From NCBI GenBank assembly GCA_964350435.1, contig CAYGJS010000018.1:1-44873 (forward strand): 44,873 nt of DNA, written 5' to 3'. The stretch is from TMED27 sp964350435. Its GTDB lineage: Bacteria; Pseudomonadota; Alphaproteobacteria; Micavibrionales; Micavibrionaceae. The position numbers and the translations under genes were made by a program. Under the pieces are notes generated by a model, which worked only from the letters and a program-made list of their open reading frames with translations, was not told the DNA's origin and searched no databases. Below, in pieces: positions 1 through 7,525 of this stretch (position 1 is its first letter; every line of letters begins with the position of its first letter).

Positions 1-1
1 A

Positions 2-415
2 GGTGGGGATCCCCACCTTCGCGGGGATGCAGGTAGAGTGCGCGTGCATATGGATGATGCGATGATGGTGGCCAATTCATTGGAGGATTCGTGTTTGGAT
101 GGAATTTATGTTTTGAACCCCGACCCGTGGCATAAGAAGCGGCATTACAAACGCCGGATTGTTCGCGGCGAGAATCTGGACGTGTTTGCACGTATTCTTA
201 AACCCAGAGGAAAACTCATTATGAGCACCGATGTGCTTGATCTTGCGGATTGGATGGTGAGCGAAACCTTTAATCATCCCGCGTTCATCTGGAGCGCGCG
301 CTGCGCCGAGGATTGGCGCGTGCCGCCGGAGGATTGGATCACGACTGCGTATGAAGTTAAAGGCGCGAAAGGTGCTAAAAAAATGAGTTATCTGTTTTTT
401 GAGAAAAAAGCTTGA
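2..415 (+). CDS. trmB: tRNA (guanine-N7-)-methyltransferase, 3' part
   Basis: TrmB transfers a methyl group from SAM to G46 in the variable loop of tRNA. The visible part carries the family's signature block: an NPDPWHKKRHYKRR stretch (catalytic and tRNA-binding loop), then a LKPRGKL strand, a STDV motif and a C-terminal block with DW, TAYE and a YLFFE ending. The N-terminal SAM-binding half lies outside the window. The frame is open to the left edge; the GTG at 38 is only an internal codon. The first ~30 bases are a palindromic repeat read in frame just before the VRVHMDDA segment, where other TrmB proteins have an ordinary helix, so an element may have inserted in the gene. A terminator follows at 468. 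Identity is sure; whether the 5' part is intact cannot be seen. Confidence 0.88.
   Translation, partial: GGDPHLRGDAGRVRVHMDDAMMVANSLEDSCLDGIYVLNPDPWHKKRHYKRRIVRGENLDVFARILKPRGKLIMSTDVLDLADWMVSETFNHPAFIWSARCAEDWRVPPEDWITTAYEVKGAKGAKKMSYLFFEKKA
9..28. repeat. Short palindromic repeat inside trmB
   Basis: An inverted repeat with arms ATCCCCaCc and GCGGGGAT around a TTC loop. With its flanking bases it matches the intergenic copy at 33976-33997 at about 21 of 23 positions. Here it lies in the trmB reading frame. Elements of this CCCCGC-TTC-GCGGGG type are common in many proteobacterial genomes. Confidence 0.65.
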
Positions 416-467
416 ATGTTAGGAAAAGCAAGGCTATAAAACTCTTAACAACCTGATCTTATGATAT

Positions 468-499
468 GGGTGGGCTCAAAAAAGAGGCCCGCCCTTTTT
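468..499 (+). terminator. Rho-independent terminator after trmB
   Basis: A G/C-rich stem (GGGTGGGCTC pairing with GAGGCCCGCCC, with one bulge) with an A-rich loop, followed by TTTTT. It lies 53 bases after the trmB stop and would end that transcript before the rimP operon. Confidence 0.75.
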
Positions 500-519
500 G
501 TTGGGTTTTTGCGAATTAT

Positions 520-585
520 CATTGCGAACGCGAGTGAAGCAATCTTTTACTTTATGATTGCCGCGTCGCTTCGCTCCTCGCAATG
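520..585. repeat. Palindromic element (CATTGCGA type) upstream of rimP
   Basis: Imperfect inverted repeat with outer arms CATTGCGA / TCGCAATG and inner arms GCAATC / GATTGC, with AGCGAAGCGA-like sequence between. This resembles the widespread 'CATTGCGAGGAGCGAAGC' palindromes of many bacterial genomes. It extends the rimP reading frame upstream to an ATG at 558, but that part of the frame is repeat sequence, not gene. Confidence 0.7.
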
Positions 586-602
586 ACGTTGATAGGAATA
601 AA

Positions 603-1100
603 ATGAAACAAACGCCGATGGAACAATTTTTGACTGAGTTGGCTGAGCCTGTGATCGAAGATCTGGGGTTTGCGCTGGTGTGCGTGAAAACGATCAGCGA
701 TGATGGCGGGCAGAGCGTGCAAGTCATGGCGGAAGATCCGGCGACGGGTCGCCTCGGGGTTGATGACGCCGCGAAGATATCCCGCGCATTATCCGCCGTG
801 TTTGATGTTGAAGATCCAATTAAAGGGGCTTACCGCCTTGAGGTCAGTTCCCCCGGGATTGATCGATTTTTGACCCGTTTGGAAGATTTTACCAAATATG
901 CAGGGCTGGAAGCGAAGCTGGAGAGCGATGTCCCTGCCGAAAACGGACAGCGGAAATTTCGCGGCATATTGGGCGGGCTTGATGGCGAGATGGTGAAAAT
1001 CACCACCGATCAAGGTGAGGCCTTAATAGCGTTTTCGTCACTGACGAAAGCAAAGCTTGTATTAACCGACGAATTGATTAAAAAGACAGCAGCAAACTAG
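603..1100 (+). CDS. rimP: Ribosome maturation factor RimP
   Basis: RimP (YhbC family) helps assemble the 30S subunit. The 165-residue protein shows the family layout: an N-terminal alpha/beta domain starting TELAEPVIEDLGF, the signature YRLEVSSPGIDRFL in the middle, and a C-terminal SH3-like barrel. The ATG at 603 is chosen because it follows a GATAGGA ribosome binding site at 5 bases. An ATG at 558 lies inside a palindromic element and is rejected; 618 is a possible second choice. The gene heads the usual rimP-nusA-infB-rbfA-truB block. Its TAG stop shares its last base with the start of a large inverted-repeat element that fills the gap to nusA. Confidence 0.93.
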   Translation: MKQTPMEQFLTELAEPVIEDLGFALVCVKTISDDGGQSVQVMAEDPATGRLGVDDAAKISRALSAVFDVEDPIKGAYRLEVSSPGIDRFLTRLEDFTKYAGLEAKLESDVPAENGQRKFRGILGGLDGEMVKITTDQGEALIAFSSLTKAKLVLTDELIKKTAAN

Positions 1101-1370
1101 GACTAGAAATTCAAAATTATGATTCATTCTGTTTCAAATAAAGGCTTTAGATGTGAGCAAAATCAGGTTTTTCCATGTGTATCCATGGTAAGTTCTGATT
1201 TTGCGATGCAAATAGAGCCTTTATTTGAAACCCACAGGGCGCGACAAATTTTTGTATCTGATTGTAAAAATTGCTTGAACTTAGCTTTTGCTAGGCTCAG
1301 CACAATTTTTACTTCCATCTATCAAAAATTTGATACGCGCAGAATAAACAGAATTTAGAATTTCTAGTCC
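1100..1370. repeat. 271-base nested inverted-repeat element (three-way junction) between rimP and nusA
   Basis: Outer arms of 13 bp are exact (1100-1112 and 1358-1370) and continue imperfectly to about 30 bp (to 1130 and from 1341). Directly inside are two further long hairpins. Arm A is 1131-1231, with a 16-bp exact stem (1131-1146/1216-1231), a second 10-bp stem (1157-1166/1195-1204) and a CCATG/CATGG apex. Arm B is 1239-1340, with stems GCGCG/CGCGC, CAAATTTTTG/CAAAAATTTG and a 10-bp stem 1264-1273/1303-1312. Only seven bases separate the two arms. The element could be a MITE-like repeat or a structured leader RNA. The 79-aa ORF across it is an accident of the repeat. No target-site duplication is obvious. 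Confidence 0.85.
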
Positions 1371-1388
1371 AGATAAGGAGAATAAAAG

Positions 1389-2960
1389 ATGGAAATGCTT
1401 CAGGTAGCCGACAATGTGGCACGCGAAAAGAATATTGATCGTGAGATCGTGATTGAAGCAATGGAAGAGGCTATTCAAAAAGCCGGGCGTTCCAAATATG
1501 GTCACGAGCAGGACATTCGCGCGAAGATCGACCGCAAGAACGGGCAGATCACGATGGAGCGTCACCGCGAAGTGATGGCGGAAGATGCCGAGATTGAAAA
1601 TGAAGTGGCGCAGCTTACGCTTTCGCAAGCCCAGCGCATTAAGCCTGATGCGCAAGTGGGTGAGTTTTTGATTGATGTCCTCCCTCCTCTGGATTTCGGA
1701 CGGATTGCGGCGCAGACCGCGAAGCAGGTTATCATGCAAAAAGTGCGTGAGGCCGAGCGTGCCCGTCAGTACATGGAATTTAAAGACAAGGTCGGTGAGG
1801 TTATCAACGGCGTGGTGAAGCGCGTTGAATACGGCAATGCCACGATTGATATTTCCGGACGCGCCGAAGCCCTTATGCGCCGTGATGAAGGTTTGCCGCG
1901 GGAGCATTTGAAAACCGGTGACCGCGTGCGCGCGATTATCTATGAGGTACGTGAAGAGCAGCGCGGACCGCAGATTTTTCTCTCGCGTACGCACCCTGAA
2001 TTTATGGCAAAATTGTTTACGCAGGAAGTGCCGGAAATTTATGACGGCATTATCGAGATCAAGGGCGTGGCCCGTGATGCGGGAAGCCGCGCGAAGATTG
2101 CTGTTGCCTCTCGTGATGGATCAATCGACCCTGTCGGTGCGTGCGTTGGTATGCGTGGAAGCCGCGTTCAGGCCGTTGTCAACGAGTTGGGCGGAGAAAA
2201 AATTGATATTGTGCCGTGGTCTGATGATGTAGCGAGTTTCATGGTGAACGCTTTGCAGCCCGCCATGGTGACTAAGGTTGTTCTGGATGAAGACAAGCAG
2301 CGTATGGATGTTGTTGTGCCTGACGATCAGCTCTCATTGGCGATTGGCCGCCGCGGACAGAATGTACGCTTGGCGTCCATGCTGTCGGGTTGGGATATCG
2401 ATATCATGACCGAGGCTGAAGAATCCGAGCGCCGCGCCGAGGAATTCAAAGTGCGTTCAACATTGTTCATGGAAGCCATGGATGTGGATGACGTGATTGC
2501 GCATCTTCTTGTTGCCGAAGGATTTACGAGCGTTGAAGAAATCATCGAAACACCGATTGATGAATTGATGCAAATTGAAGGTTTCGAAGAAGAAATCGCG
2601 ACCGAACTTCAAAATCGTGCGATTGCTTTCCTGGATGCAAAGCAAGCGGAACTTAAGGCGAAGCAGAAAGAGCTTGGCATTGCTGATGATCTGATGAGCG
2701 TTGAAGGTTTGAAATCTTCACAGATTCTCAAACTCGGCGAAGGTGAAATCAAAACACGTGATGATTTGGCGGACTTGGCGGCGGATGAGCTGGTTGAACT
2801 ATTGGGCGAGGGGCAAATCACCATGAAAGATGCCAATACCGTGATCATGGGCGCACGGGCGCACTGGTTCGAAGAGGAAGATGCGAAGGCGGCAGCGGAC
2901 GCTGCGGCTGCTGAGCAAGCTGATGAGGCGGGCGAAAGCCAAGCCGAAAACGCAGCGTAA
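1389..2960 (+). CDS. nusA: Transcription termination/antitermination protein NusA
   Basis: NusA binds RNA polymerase and nascent RNA and controls pausing, termination and antitermination. The 523-residue protein has an N-terminal polymerase-binding domain (to about 125), an S1 domain (about 135-200, GEVINGVVKRVEYGNATIDI), two KH domains (about 230-345, with GACVGMRGSRVQAV and LAIGRRGQNVRLAS), then two helix-hairpin-helix acidic repeats and a low-complexity Ala/Glu tail. This matches the long alphaproteobacterial form. The start follows a strong ATAAGGAG site at 8 bases. It is second in the rimP operon, but a large structured element precedes it, so its translation or transcript level may be set apart from rimP. 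Confidence 0.97.
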   Translation: MEMLQVADNVAREKNIDREIVIEAMEEAIQKAGRSKYGHEQDIRAKIDRKNGQITMERHREVMAEDAEIENEVAQLTLSQAQRIKPDAQVGEFLIDVLPPLDFGRIAAQTAKQVIMQKVREAERARQYMEFKDKVGEVINGVVKRVEYGNATIDISGRAEALMRRDEGLPREHLKTGDRVRAIIYEVREEQRGPQIFLSRTHPEFMAKLFTQEVPEIYDGIIEIKGVARDAGSRAKIAVASRDGSIDPVGACVGMRGSRVQAVVNELGGEKIDIVPWSDDVASFMVNALQPAMVTKVVLDEDKQRMDVVVPDDQLSLAIGRRGQNVRLASMLSGWDIDIMTEAEESERRAEEFKVRSTLFMEAMDVDDVIAHLLVAEGFTSVEEIIETPIDELMQIEGFEEEIATELQNRAIAFLDAKQAELKAKQKELGIADDLMSVEGLKSSQILKLGEGEIKTRDDLADLAADELVELLGEGQITMKDANTVIMGARAHWFEEEDAKAAADAAAAEQADEAGESQAENAA

Positions 2961-2987
2961 AGCAATGTTAGGAGTATTAAGACAAAC

Positions 2988-3158
2988 GTGTATAAGCACA
3001 CAGAACTTTTTAAAGATCTTGTTAAACGCGCCGCAAAATGGGCGCGGGGCACGGCTGTTTTTATTGTAAAACCTTCCAGCATATATTTTTATAAATCAGA
3101 AAAACCCGCGCGCGGCTTTGACGTTATGTCTGGCGGCGTGTATAACAATGCATTCTAA
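2988..3158 (+). CDS. Possible 56-aa small protein between nusA and infB
   Basis: An open frame from a GTG at 2988 to a TAA at 3156, in a gap with no other gene. The predicted peptide is basic in the first half (VYKHTELFKDLVKRAAKWAR), then FIVKPSSIYFYKSEK and ends GGVYNNAF. AGGAG lies 13 bases upstream, which is long. Alphaproteobacteria usually carry ylxR (DUF448, an RNA-binding protein) at this exact place, but the peptide shows no YlxR motif (no Arg-x-Cys, no GRGAY-like block). It may be an unrelated small gene, a remnant, or chance. I do not recognise it. Confidence 0.3.
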   Translation: MYKHTELFKDLVKRAAKWARGTAVFIVKPSSIYFYKSEKPARGFDVMSGGVYNNAF

Positions 3159-3173
3159 CCTTTAAGGGACGTA

Positions 3174-5672
3174 ATGAACGAAGCAAAAGATAAACAAGAA
3201 GACAAAGCCGAAGAGAATAAGGGAAAGAAAACCCTCAGCCTCGGTGGGACTTTGAGCCTTGGAAAAGGTGCGGCCTTAGGGTCTGCGCCACGCTCTGCTG
3301 CGCCGGGCACAGTGGCGGTTGAAGTGCGCCGCAAACGCGCTCCTGTGGCTCCGGCGGGGAGAGCCCCTGCCCCCAAGGACGATGCTTTGAGTTCTGCGGA
3401 GCGTGAAGCCCGCGCCGAAGCCTTAAAACGTGCCATGGCGGATGATGGCGGCAAGAGCAAGAGCGCTCTGCCGAAACGCCGCGTGACGATTGAAGATAAG
3501 AAAAAAGAACAAGAAGAAGCCAAAGACGTTCAGCAAAGTGCCCGTGAGAAGGAGCTGGAGGAACTTCGTAAGATCGAGCAAGAAGAAAAAGCCAAGATTG
3601 ATGAGTTAAATGCCAATGCGCCGGCTCTTCCGTTTGATCCGGATGCACCGCAACCGGTGCGCCGCGTTATCACGAAAGGCGATGATGAGAGCGAAGAAAG
3701 TTACCGCGATAAGTTAAAGAAAGCCTCGCCGAAGGCTCCGCAAAAAACCGACGACAATCGACGCGGTGGCCGCATTACCGTGACGCAGGCTTTGAACCGT
3801 GATTATGAGCGTGATCGCAGCCAATCTTTGGCCGCGCAGAAGCGGGCGCGTGAAAAGGCCCGTTTGGCGGCGCAAGGGCCCAAGGTTGATGCACAAAAAG
3901 TTTTCCGTGAAGTGATTGTGCCAGAGGTTATTACCGTAGCAGAACTTGCCAACCGTATGACCGAGCCTACGGGCGAAGTTGTTAAAGCCCTTATGGGGCT
4001 TGGGGTTATGGCGACTGTTACGCAGAGCATTGATGCGGATACGGCCGAGCTTGTGATTACCGAATTCGGGCACAAGATCAAGCGGGTTACAGACGCCGAT
4101 GTTGAAGACGCGCTGGATATCACCGATGATGCGCCTGAAGATTTGTTGCCACGCGCGCCTGTTGTGACGATTATGGGTCACGTTGACCATGGTAAGACAT
4201 CACTTTTGGATGCGCTTCGTAATACGAATGTTGTGTCGGGCGAGGCTGGCGGCATTACCCAGCATATTGGCGCATACCAGGTTACGGTTAAATCCGGGGC
4301 GAAGATTACGTTTCTTGATACACCTGGTCACTCCGCGTTTTCTGAAATGCGGGCGCGGGGCGCGCATGTGACAGATATTGTCGTGATTGTGGTGTCTGCG
4401 GTTGACAGCGTCATGCCGCAAACGGTGGAGGCTATCCGCCATGCGCAGGCGGCGAATGTGCCGATTATTATTGCTGTCAACAAAATTGACCTGCCTGAGG
4501 CTGACCCAATGAAAGTCAAAACCGAGCTGCTTCAATATGAAGTTGTGGTGGAGGAACTTTCCGGTGATGTGCAAGCGGTTGAGATTTCTGCCAAGCATGG
4601 TACGAATCTTGAAGGCTTGGTGGAGGCGATTGCGCTGCAGGCGGAATTGCTGGAGCTTAAGGGCAATCCAAAGCGCGAAGCGCAGGGCGTTGTGATTGAA
4701 TCCAAGCTTGAAAAAGGTCGTGGACCTGTCGCGACCGTGCTGATCCAAAACGGTCATCTTAAGGTCGGCGATATTTTTGTGGCCGGCGCGGAGTACGGGA
4801 AGGTTCGCGCGTTGATTAATGACAAAGGCGAGAGCGTAACAGAGGCAAGCTTGGGGCAACCCGTAGAGGTTTTGGGTGCCAATGGCGTTGCAGAATCGGG
4901 GGATGTCTTTAGTGTATTGAATGATGAGGCAAAGGTTCGTGAAATCGCCAGCTATCGGCAACGTAAAAAACGCGAACTGCAGTCCACGAAAGCGATGGCC
5001 GGACGCACAACCATTGATGATCTTTTGCTGGCGCGGGAAACGGGCGAAAAAACTTCACTGCCCGTTATTGTGAAAGGTGATGTGCATGGGTCGGTTGAAG
5101 CGATCCTTGGGTCTTTCGAGAAAATGGTTGAAGAAAACGATGATATCGTGATTCAAGTTTTGCATCAGGGTGTTGGCGGGATTACCGAGACTGATGTGAA
5201 ATTGGCGCGGGCATCGAACGGCATTATCATTGGGTTTAATGTGCGTGCGAATGCGCAGGCGCGTGATTTGGCCAGCAAAGAAGGCGTGGATATCCGTTAT
5301 TATAACGTAATCTATGACGTGATTGATGATGCTAAGGCTGTTCTGACGGGTATGCTTGCGCCAACGCAGCGTGAAGAATATATCGGCAATGCCGTGATTA
5401 AAGAGGTCTTCAACATCACCAAGGTCGGTAAAGTGGCCGGTTGTGAAGTGACTGTGGGCGTTGTTAAGCGCGGTTCCGGTGTTCGTTTGCTTCGTGATGA
5501 TGTTGTTATTCATGAAGGTCGTCTCAAGACGCTTCAACGCTTCAAAGACGAAGTGCCGGAAGTGAAAGAAGGCACCGAATGCGGTATGGCGTTTGAAAAT
5601 TATGATGATATCAAGGCCGGCGATGTGATCGAATGTTTCGAAATTATCGAAGAAGCGCGGGTTGTTCATTAA
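3174..5672 (+). CDS. infB: Translation initiation factor IF-2
   Basis: IF-2 is the GTPase that places fMet-tRNA on the 30S subunit and promotes subunit joining. The 832-residue protein has a charged, disordered N-terminus (to about 240, rich in Lys, Glu, Ala), an IF2_N domain (about 245-300), then the G domain with G1 GHVDHGKT (about 335), G3 DTPGH (about 382) and G4 NKID (about 436). Domains II, III and IV follow, with the fMet-tRNA-binding C2 domain ending the protein (AGDVIECFEIIE). The start is preceded by AAGGGA at 4 bases. The order nusA-infB-rbfA-truB is the conserved one; only ylxR is missing. Confidence 0.98.
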   Translation: MNEAKDKQEDKAEENKGKKTLSLGGTLSLGKGAALGSAPRSAAPGTVAVEVRRKRAPVAPAGRAPAPKDDALSSAEREARAEALKRAMADDGGKSKSALPKRRVTIEDKKKEQEEAKDVQQSAREKELEELRKIEQEEKAKIDELNANAPALPFDPDAPQPVRRVITKGDDESEESYRDKLKKASPKAPQKTDDNRRGGRITVTQALNRDYERDRSQSLAAQKRAREKARLAAQGPKVDAQKVFREVIVPEVITVAELANRMTEPTGEVVKALMGLGVMATVTQSIDADTAELVITEFGHKIKRVTDADVEDALDITDDAPEDLLPRAPVVTIMGHVDHGKTSLLDALRNTNVVSGEAGGITQHIGAYQVTVKSGAKITFLDTPGHSAFSEMRARGAHVTDIVVIVVSAVDSVMPQTVEAIRHAQAANVPIIIAVNKIDLPEADPMKVKTELLQYEVVVEELSGDVQAVEISAKHGTNLEGLVEAIALQAELLELKGNPKREAQGVVIESKLEKGRGPVATVLIQNGHLKVGDIFVAGAEYGKVRALINDKGESVTEASLGQPVEVLGANGVAESGDVFSVLNDEAKVREIASYRQRKKRELQSTKAMAGRTTIDDLLLARETGEKTSLPVIVKGDVHGSVEAILGSFEKMVEENDDIVIQVLHQGVGGITETDVKLARASNGIIIGFNVRANAQARDLASKEGVDIRYYNVIYDVIDDAKAVLTGMLAPTQREEYIGNAVIKEVFNITKVGKVAGCEVTVGVVKRGSGVRLLRDDVVIHEGRLKTLQRFKDEVPEVKEGTECGMAFENYDDIKAGDVIECFEIIEEARVVH

Positions 5673-5696
5673 TACCAAGCCGCATTAGGATTTGCC

Positions 5697-6098
5697 ATGA
5701 AACCCAACAGACCCCAAAATAAAGGGCCCTCACAGCGACAGCTTCGCGTGGGCGAGCAGCTTCGGCATATCTTGGCGGAAACCATGAGCCGCGGGCATTT
5801 CAGCAGCGAAGCACTTCTCAATGTTAAAGGCGTGACGGTGGCGGAAGTGCGGGTCACGCCGGATTTGAAACTGGCCAAAGCCTATGTGATGTCTTTGGGC
5901 GGGGAAGATATGGACACGGTTTTGCCTGCGCTGAATAAAGAAGCGCATGTATTCCAAAAAGAAATCGGGCGGCAGCAGAGCATGAAGTTTACGCCGAAGG
6001 TTATGTTCGTGCGTGACGAGAGTTTCGACGAGGCGCAGAAAATTGATGCGTTGCTGCGCGGGGTTCACATTCCCGACGATACGCCCGAAGAGGATTAG
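5697..6098 (+). CDS. rbfA: Ribosome-binding factor A
   Basis: RbfA binds the 30S subunit and aids late 16S rRNA processing. The 133-residue product has the KH-like fold segments typical of the family: RVGEQLRHILAETMSRG at the start, the VTVAEVRVTPDLKLAKAYVM strand pair, and the C-terminal KFTPKVMFVRDESFDEAQKID block. The N-terminus (KPNRPQNKGPSQRQ) is basic and likely flexible, as in other alphaproteobacteria. TAGGA lies 6 bases before the ATG. It is 24 bases downstream of infB and 6 bases upstream of truB, so the three are surely cotranscribed. Confidence 0.96.
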   Translation: MKPNRPQNKGPSQRQLRVGEQLRHILAETMSRGHFSSEALLNVKGVTVAEVRVTPDLKLAKAYVMSLGGEDMDTVLPALNKEAHVFQKEIGRQQSMKFTPKVMFVRDESFDEAQKIDALLRGVHIPDDTPEED

Positions 6099-6104
6099 CA
6101 AAAT

Positions 6105-7130
6105 ATGGGACGCCATAAAAAAGGGCAGAAGGTTGACGGATGGGTCAATCTGTATAAGCCCGAGGGCATGACATCCACACAAGCCGTTGGCAAAGTGCGC
6201 CGTTTGTTTGATGCGCAAAAGGCGGGGCATGCGGGCACGCTTGATCCGCTGGCGGCGGGCATTCTGCCGATTGCGTTGGGGGAGGCCACGAAGACTATTC
6301 CGTTTACGCAAGACCGTTATAAGACTTACCGCTTTGTGGTGGCATGGGGCGAGGCGCGCAGCACCGATGACCGCGAGGGCGCCGTGATTGCGCGTTCGGA
6401 TATTCGCCCTGCTCGCGCGGCGATAGAAGCCGCCCTGCCCGCCTATATTGGCGAGATTACGCAAACGCCGCCGCGCTTTTCTGCTGTGAAAATCAATGGT
6501 GAGCGGGCGTATGATTTGGCGCGTGACGGCGAGGAGTTCGAGATAAAAAGTCGTCAGGTTTATGTGGAAAGCCTCAGGGTTATACCCTCTCTTTCGACTT
6601 TACGCCCCCACCCTAACCCTCCCCCTGAAGGGGGAGGGGAATTTAAGAATGGTGCACCCTCTCCAGAAGAGGGCATTGAATATGGGGCGATGCAGGAGAC
6701 ATCTTTTGAAATGATATGCAGCAAAGGGACATATGTGCGCTCTATCGCCCGTGATATGGGGGAAATGCTTGGCACATGCGGGTATGTCTCGAAGCTGGAG
6801 CGGGTCGCGGTTGGTCCTTTTACAACGGATAATGCGATTTTCCTTGAAACCTTGGACAAAATGGACCATAACACTGCACAGAATTCGGCCTTGCTGCCGA
6901 TTGAGACTCCGCTGGACGATATCCCGGCTTTGACCCTCAAGCAGCAGGAAACAACAAGGTTGAAGAATGGGAACGATGTGGGCTTTATCGCCAGACCCGA
7001 TTTCATCAGATTATCTGATGCGGGGATTGAGGATCAAGGCATGGCTCTTGCGGTTTTTCAAAATGCCCCAGTGGCGATTGTTGAACGTGATGGCCCGAAT
7101 ATCAGACCCGTTCGCGTATTTAATCTATAA
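6105..7130 (+). CDS. truB: tRNA pseudouridine(55) synthase, with an in-frame palindromic insertion
   Basis: TruB makes pseudouridine 55 in the T-loop of tRNA. The N-terminal catalytic domain is complete: GWVNLYKPEGMTS, then AGHAGTLDPLAAGILP with the catalytic Asp, then the KTYRF and RFSAVKINGERAYDLAR motifs. The second half has CSKGTYVRSIARDMGE and a C-terminal domain ending RPVRVFNL. At 341 aa it is some 35 residues longer than usual. The excess is a Pro/Gly/Glu-rich stretch (residues about 163-200) between the VYVESLRVI strand and the CSKGTYVRS strand. Its DNA (about 6600-6690) is a pair of palindromes. The insertion keeps the frame and avoids the active site. AGGA of the rbfA end serves as ribosome binding site. 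Confidence 0.95.
   Translation: MGRHKKGQKVDGWVNLYKPEGMTSTQAVGKVRRLFDAQKAGHAGTLDPLAAGILPIALGEATKTIPFTQDRYKTYRFVVAWGEARSTDDREGAVIARSDIRPARAAIEAALPAYIGEITQTPPRFSAVKINGERAYDLARDGEEFEIKSRQVYVESLRVIPSLSTLRPHPNPPPEGGGEFKNGAPSPEEGIEYGAMQETSFEMICSKGTYVRSIARDMGEMLGTCGYVSKLERVAVGPFTTDNAIFLETLDKMDHNTAQNSALLPIETPLDDIPALTLKQQETTRLKNGNDVGFIARPDFIRLSDAGIEDQGMALAVFQNAPVAIVERDGPNIRPVRVFNL
6617..6673. repeat. Palindromic element inside truB
   Basis: Two adjacent palindromes inside the truB frame: CCCTCCCCCT (6617-6626) with AGGGGGAGGG (6629-6638), a 10-bp stem with a 2-base loop; and CCCTCT (6657-6662) with AGAGGG (6668-6673). The surrounding CCCCCACCCTAACCCTCC sequence is typical of a repeat found in many bacterial genomes, usually between genes. 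The element probably extends from about 6600 to 6690. Confidence 0.75.
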
Positions 7131-7140
7131 CCCCGCTTGC

Positions 7141-7213
7141 GTCATCCCGAACGCTTAGGCGGAGGGATCTTTGTCAAAAGTATAAAAGATTCCTCGCAGA
7201 TGCTCGGAATGAC
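7141..7213. repeat. Palindromic element (GTCATCCCGA type) between truB and rpsO
   Basis: Terminal arms GTCATCCCGA (7141-7150) and TCGGAATGAC (7204-7213), with inner arms AGGGATCTTT and AAAGATTCCT. Another copy of this family lies after gatB at 43113-43192. It fills most of the truB-rpsO gap and accounts for the upstream extension of the rpsO reading frame. Confidence 0.75.
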
Positions 7214-7244
7214 AAGGGTGGATATTTTTGAAAAGGAAAAGATG

Positions 7245-7514
7245 ATGTCGTTAAATGCAGAAAACAAAGCCGTCGTAATTGAAAAATTCGCGACAAAAAA
7301 AGGTGATACAGGTTCGCCAGAAGTTCAGGTTGCTATTTTGACTAAGCGTATCAACGAGCTTTCTGAGCACATGCAAGGCCATAAGAAAGACTTCCACTCA
7401 CGCCGCGGTCTTCTTGCGATGGTTGCGAAACGTCGTAAGCTGCTTGATTACCTGAAGAGCAAAAACGAAGAGCGTTACGCGAAGCTGATTGCCGAGCTTG
7501 GCATCCGCCGCTAA
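7245..7514 (+). CDS. rpsO: 30S ribosomal protein S15
   Basis: S15 is a primary 16S rRNA-binding protein of the small subunit. From the ATG at 7245 the product is 89 residues, the standard size, and shows GDTGSPEVQVAILTKRI, the HKKDFHSRRGLLAMV helix and the C-terminal YLKSKNEERYAKLIAELGIRR. The second of two adjacent ATG codons (7242 and 7245) is preferred because AGGA is then 7 bases away. The longer frame to 7137 runs through a palindromic element and is not used. rpsO-pnp order is common, but here gpmA lies between on the other strand. Confidence 0.96.
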   Translation: MSLNAENKAVVIEKFATKKGDTGSPEVQVAILTKRINELSEHMQGHKKDFHSRRGLLAMVAKRRKLLDYLKSKNEERYAKLIAELGIRR

Positions 7515-7525
7515 AAGACTTCGAT

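Noticed and set aside
558..602. Longer N-terminus for RimP from ATG 558
   Set aside because: Those codons are the right arm of a palindromic element; the ATG at 603 has a good ribosome binding site and matches the family start.
1119..1358. 79-aa open frame between rimP and nusA
   Set aside because: It lies wholly inside the three-armed inverted-repeat element and has no ribosome binding site or protein-like pattern.
4200..4961. 253-aa minus-strand frame inside infB
   Set aside because: It is the shadow of infB codon use: a His/Arg/Asn-rich sequence with no domain.
7137..7244. Longer N-terminus for S15
   Set aside because: It runs through the GTCATCCCGA palindrome. S15 is 89 residues from 7245.
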